Of a stretch of DNA of 64,000 nt, positions 61,701-64,000 are shown piece by piece. This DNA is from Herbidospora yilanensis (GTDB lineage: Bacteria > Actinomycetota > Actinomycetes > Streptosporangiales > Streptosporangiaceae): NCBI RefSeq assembly GCF_001570565.1, contig NZ_BBXE01000017.1, forward strand, positions 124,001 through 188,000. The letters are read 5' to 3'. The notes under the pieces are model-generated. The model searched no databases and had not been told where the DNA came from. It worked only from the letters and a program-made list of their open reading frames with translations. Position numbers and translations under genes: made by a program. Position 1 is the first letter of the stretch; every line of letters begins with the position of its first letter.

Positions 61701-63824
61701 TTACCGGGCCAGCCTGAGCACGTTGGCGATGATCTTCGCGCCCGCGCCGCCCTCGGTGGTGAGGATCGACTCGGGGTGGAACTGCACCCCGAACCGCCGG
61801 TTGACGGGGTCTTCGATGGCCATCACCGCGCCGTCGGCGGTCGCCGCCGTGACCATGAAGCCCTGCACGCCCGGGTGCTTGGCGTGCACCGAGTGGTAGC
61901 GGGCCGCGGTGAACGCCTCGGGCAGCCCGTCGAGCAGCGCGCTGTCGCCCTCGCGCTTGACCTGCCCGCGCTTGCCGTGCTCCGGGTAGGGCAGCAGGTC
62001 GAGCTGCCCGCCCGCCTGCTCGACCATGGCCTGCAGGCCGAGGCAGACCCCGAAGACCGGCAGGTTCCGCTCGTAGAGGGCGGCGATCAGGCGGTCGGTG
62101 CCGAAGTCGGCCGGCCAGCCGGGGCCGGGCGACAACACGACCAGGGTCGGCGCGACCTCCTCGATCATCGCGAGCGGGAAGCCGTGGCGCAGCGTGACGA
62201 CCTTGGCGCCCTGCTGGCGGAAGTAGTCGGCCAGGGTGTTGACGAACGAGTCCTCGTAGTCGACGAGGAGCACCGTGTGGCCCTCGCCCGGCTGCTCGGC
62301 CGCGACGGCCTCCCGCGCGACCTCGCCCCGGCCGACCGCGGCCAGCGCGCCCAGCAGGGCGCTGGCCTTGAGCTCGGTCTCGCGCTCCTCGGCGTCGGGG
62401 TCGGAGTCGAACAGCAGCGTCGCGCCCGCCCGGACCGTCGCCACGCCGTCGCGGATCTGCGCGGTGCGCAGCGTGAGGCCGGTGTTCATCGAGCCGTCGA
62501 AGCCGATGAAGCCGACCGCGCCGCCGTACCAGCGGCGGGTGGTGGCCTCGTGGTCCTCGATGAACTGCATCGCCCACGTCTTCGGCGCGCCCGTGACGGT
62601 CACCGCCCACATGTGGGTGAGGAAGGCGTCGAGGGCGTCGAACTCGGGGCGCAGGTAGCCCTCGATGTGGTCGACGGTGTGGATCAGCCGGGAGTACATC
62701 TCGATCTGGCGGCGGCCGATGACCTTGACCGAGCCGGGCACGCAGATGCGCGACTTGTCGTTGCGGTCGACGTCGGTGCACATGGTCAGCTCCGACTCCT
62801 CCTTCACGCTGGACAGGAGGGTGCGGATCGCCTCGGCGTCCTCGACCGGGTTGGCGCCCCGGGCGATGGTGCCGGAGATCGGGCAGGTCTCCACCCGCTC
62901 GCCGGTGACCCGGACGTACATCTCCGGCGAGGCCCCGACCAGGTGCTCGCCGTCGCCGAGGCTGAGGATGAACTCGTACGGCGCCGGGTTGCTGGTGCGC
63001 AGCCCCCGGTAGAAGGCGGGCGGGTCGTCGCAGGGGGCGTGGAAGACCTGGCCGGGCACGACCTCGAACAGGTCGCCGCGCCGGAACTTCTCCTTCGCCT
63101 TGGCCACGACGTCGGCGTAGGCGCCCCTGACCGGGTCGGCCGGGATGTCGGCGGCCTCGACCAGCTCGCGGGAGTCGCCGGTCCGCGGCAGGCCCTTCGT
63201 CTCGCGGCCCTCGTAGGCGAACTCGTAGGAGTACTCCAGCACGGTCTCCTTCACCCGGTCGATCACCACGAGGCGGTCGGGCAGGTGGAGGACCAGGTCG
63301 CGCTGGTCGTCGGGGCGGTCGAGCCGGTAGCGGATCGGCTCGAACTGGAAGGCCAGGTCGTAGCCGAACGCGCCGTAGAGGCCCAGGTGCTGGTCGTCGC
63401 CCTTGAACGCGGCGATGACCTCGCGGATCGCGGTGAAGACCGTGGGCCGGCGCGAGCGCATCTCCTCGGGCAGCCACTCGTCGGACTCGCGCACCTCGAC
63501 CTCGGTGAAGGTGGCGGTGGGCGTGCCGACGACCTCACCGGCGGCGCGGAGACAGGCCGCGACGGCGGGGAGCACGACGGCGCCCCGGTCGTTGAGCGCG
63601 CGGGCCGAGATGCGGCGGCCCCGCGCGACGAGCTCCAGGCAGGGATCGGCGTAGCCGAACGCCCATCGGCTGTACCTGCCCGGATAGTCCATGCCCGAGG
63701 AGAACGCCCCGCCCCGGCGAGTGCCGAGCGAGTCGACGATCTCGTCGAGGGCCGCCTCGGGGACGGCGCGCACCACGCGCTCGACCCCGATGCCGCCCGC
63801 CGTGGTGTAACCGCTGGTCTCCAC
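61701..63824 (-). CDS. trpE: anthranilate synthase, fused TrpE-TrpG type
   Basis: About 707 residues. The chorismate-binding component spans residues 1-500 (VGASPEMYVRVTGERVETCP, ISGTIARGA, IEMYSRLIHTVDHIEGYLRP, FLTHMWAVTVTGAPKTWAMQ). The GATase type 1 domain spans 510-705 (LLVDYEDSFVNTLADYF, LSPGPGWP, catalytic Cys in FGVCLGLQAM, GVQFHPES). It converts chorismate and glutamine to anthranilate, the first step of tryptophan synthesis. I choose the GTG at 63822-63824 because AAGGGG lies 5 bp upstream; GTG at 63842 would add six residues but has no such site. It is controlled by the trpL attenuator upstream. Confidence 0.95.
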   Translation of the reverse strand: METSGYTTAGGIGVERVVRAVPEAALDEIVDSLGTRRGGAFSSGMDYPGRYSRWAFGYADPCLELVARGRRISARALNDRGAVVLPAVAACLRAAGEVVGTPTATFTEVEVRESDEWLPEEMRSRRPTVFTAIREVIAAFKGDDQHLGLYGAFGYDLAFQFEPIRYRLDRPDDQRDLVLHLPDRLVVIDRVKETVLEYSYEFAYEGRETKGLPRTGDSRELVEAADIPADPVRGAYADVVAKAKEKFRRGDLFEVVPGQVFHAPCDDPPAFYRGLRTSNPAPYEFILSLGDGEHLVGASPEMYVRVTGERVETCPISGTIARGANPVEDAEAIRTLLSSVKEESELTMCTDVDRNDKSRICVPGSVKVIGRRQIEMYSRLIHTVDHIEGYLRPEFDALDAFLTHMWAVTVTGAPKTWAMQFIEDHEATTRRWYGGAVGFIGFDGSMNTGLTLRTAQIRDGVATVRAGATLLFDSDPDAEERETELKASALLGALAAVGRGEVAREAVAAEQPGEGHTVLLVDYEDSFVNTLADYFRQQGAKVVTLRHGFPLAMIEEVAPTLVVLSPGPGWPADFGTDRLIAALYERNLPVFGVCLGLQAMVEQAGGQLDLLPYPEHGKRGQVKREGDSALLDGLPEAFTAARYHSVHAKHPGVQGFMVTAATADGAVMAIEDPVNRRFGVQFHPESILTTEGGAGAKIIANVLRLAR

Positions 63825-63868
63825 TGTCGCCCCTTGATCCACTCATGCCCCGGGGGCGGAAACACAGA

Positions 63869-63893
63869 AGGCCGCCCAATCCCGGGGCGGCCT
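63869..63893 (-). terminator. attenuator terminator hairpin of the trp leader
   Basis: On the minus strand AGGCCGCCC (63893-63885) pairs with GGGCGGCCT (63877-63869) over a 7-nt loop, a perfect 9-bp stem, followed by TCTGTGTTT. The 5' arm can instead pair with the segment AGGCGGCCCT (63930-63921) just after the leader peptide stop, giving the antiterminator. Confidence 0.9.
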
Positions 63894-63931
63894 GTTTCGA
63901 TTCGCGAGAAACCTGAGCTGAGGGCCGCCTG

Positions 63932-63967
63932 CTAGCGGCGCCACCACTGCTGCTGAGGAATTCGCAT
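63932..63967 (-). CDS. trpL: trp operon leader peptide MRIPQQQWWRR
   Basis: Eleven codons, ATG at 63967-63965 and TAG at 63934-63932, with two adjacent Trp codons near the end and an antiterminator arm immediately after the stop. Stalling at the Trp codons would keep the ribosome off that arm, prevent the terminator at 63869-63893, and let trpE be transcribed. A TATTGT hexamer (63980-63975) ends 7 bp before the ATG, so the leader may be leaderless. Confidence 0.92.
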   Translation of the reverse strand: MRIPQQQWWRR

Positions 63968-64000
63968 GCGGCACACAATAACACGCCGCACTCCGCATGT

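Overview
The window is very GC-rich actinomycete DNA. Reading frames are dense and short-spaced, many genes overlap by ATGA or GTGA, and GTG starts are common. ThyX, a futalosine-independent menaquinone set (menD/C/E), a TIGR03083-type DinB protein, a DUF5999 protein, SARP and BTAD regulators, and the order garA-merR-bfn-merR-gcvP (known from Mycobacterium Rv1827-Rv1832) all fit Actinomycetia. A Streptosporangiales-like organism is my guess, but no 16S gene is present to settle it.

Region 1 (about 0.4-23.8 kb, minus strand) is a complete-looking NRPS-PKS biosynthetic cluster, read leftwards. It holds a PKS (KS-AT-ACP-thioester reductase), a flavin-dependent halogenase, a SnoaL-like protein, an MFS exporter, an NRPS A-T-E protein, an NRPS with three C-A-T modules, an MbtH-like protein and a cation/proton antiporter. 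Most of these genes overlap or nearly touch, so they probably form one transcript. Adenylation codes read by eye predict D-Leu, Val, Leu and Ser. The chain is then extended by one malonyl-type unit and released by reduction, because no thioesterase is present. The expected scaffold is a free-amine tetrapeptidyl beta-ketoaldehyde with an acidic methylene that the halogenase could chlorinate. A flavin reductase and a cupin lie just beyond, next to a DedA protein and a decayed membrane-protein fragment. Upstream of the PKS, three 9-bp direct repeats with exact 11-bp periodicity sit just before a -10-like element, the layout of a SARP binding site. Next to them is a 66-aa secreted peptide gene with a TTA codon. 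A broken transposase marks the edge of the cluster near 24.2 kb.

Region 2 (24.5-46 kb) is mostly core metabolism and regulation. It contains menD-menC with divergent menE, a sigma-70 gene, VOC and TetR genes, small conserved actinobacterial proteins, and gcvP under a tandem glycine riboswitch. These are followed by the two MerR genes, the bifunctional nuclease and the FHA protein GarA, a mannose-1-phosphate guanylyltransferase/phosphomannomutase fusion, a CDP-alcohol phosphatidyltransferase and a NarL-type two-component system.

Region 3 (45.4-64 kb) is a mixed set: a methyltransferase, an acyl-CoA dehydrogenase and an HSL esterase with overlapping stops, a MarR/DinB pair sharing a perfect operator, a TSUP permease, SARP and ArsR regulators, and a Cys-rich secreted protein with a strong terminator. 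It continues with a class I amidotransferase-like protein lacking its catalytic Cys, a flavohemoprotein, a MoaD-like protein, a secreted metzincin protease, thyX, an ABC exporter, an amidohydrolase and a fused anthranilate synthase. The last is preceded by a classic trp attenuator with leader peptide MRIPQQQWWRR at the right edge. I saw no tRNA, rRNA, CRISPR array, intact insertion sequence or replication origin.
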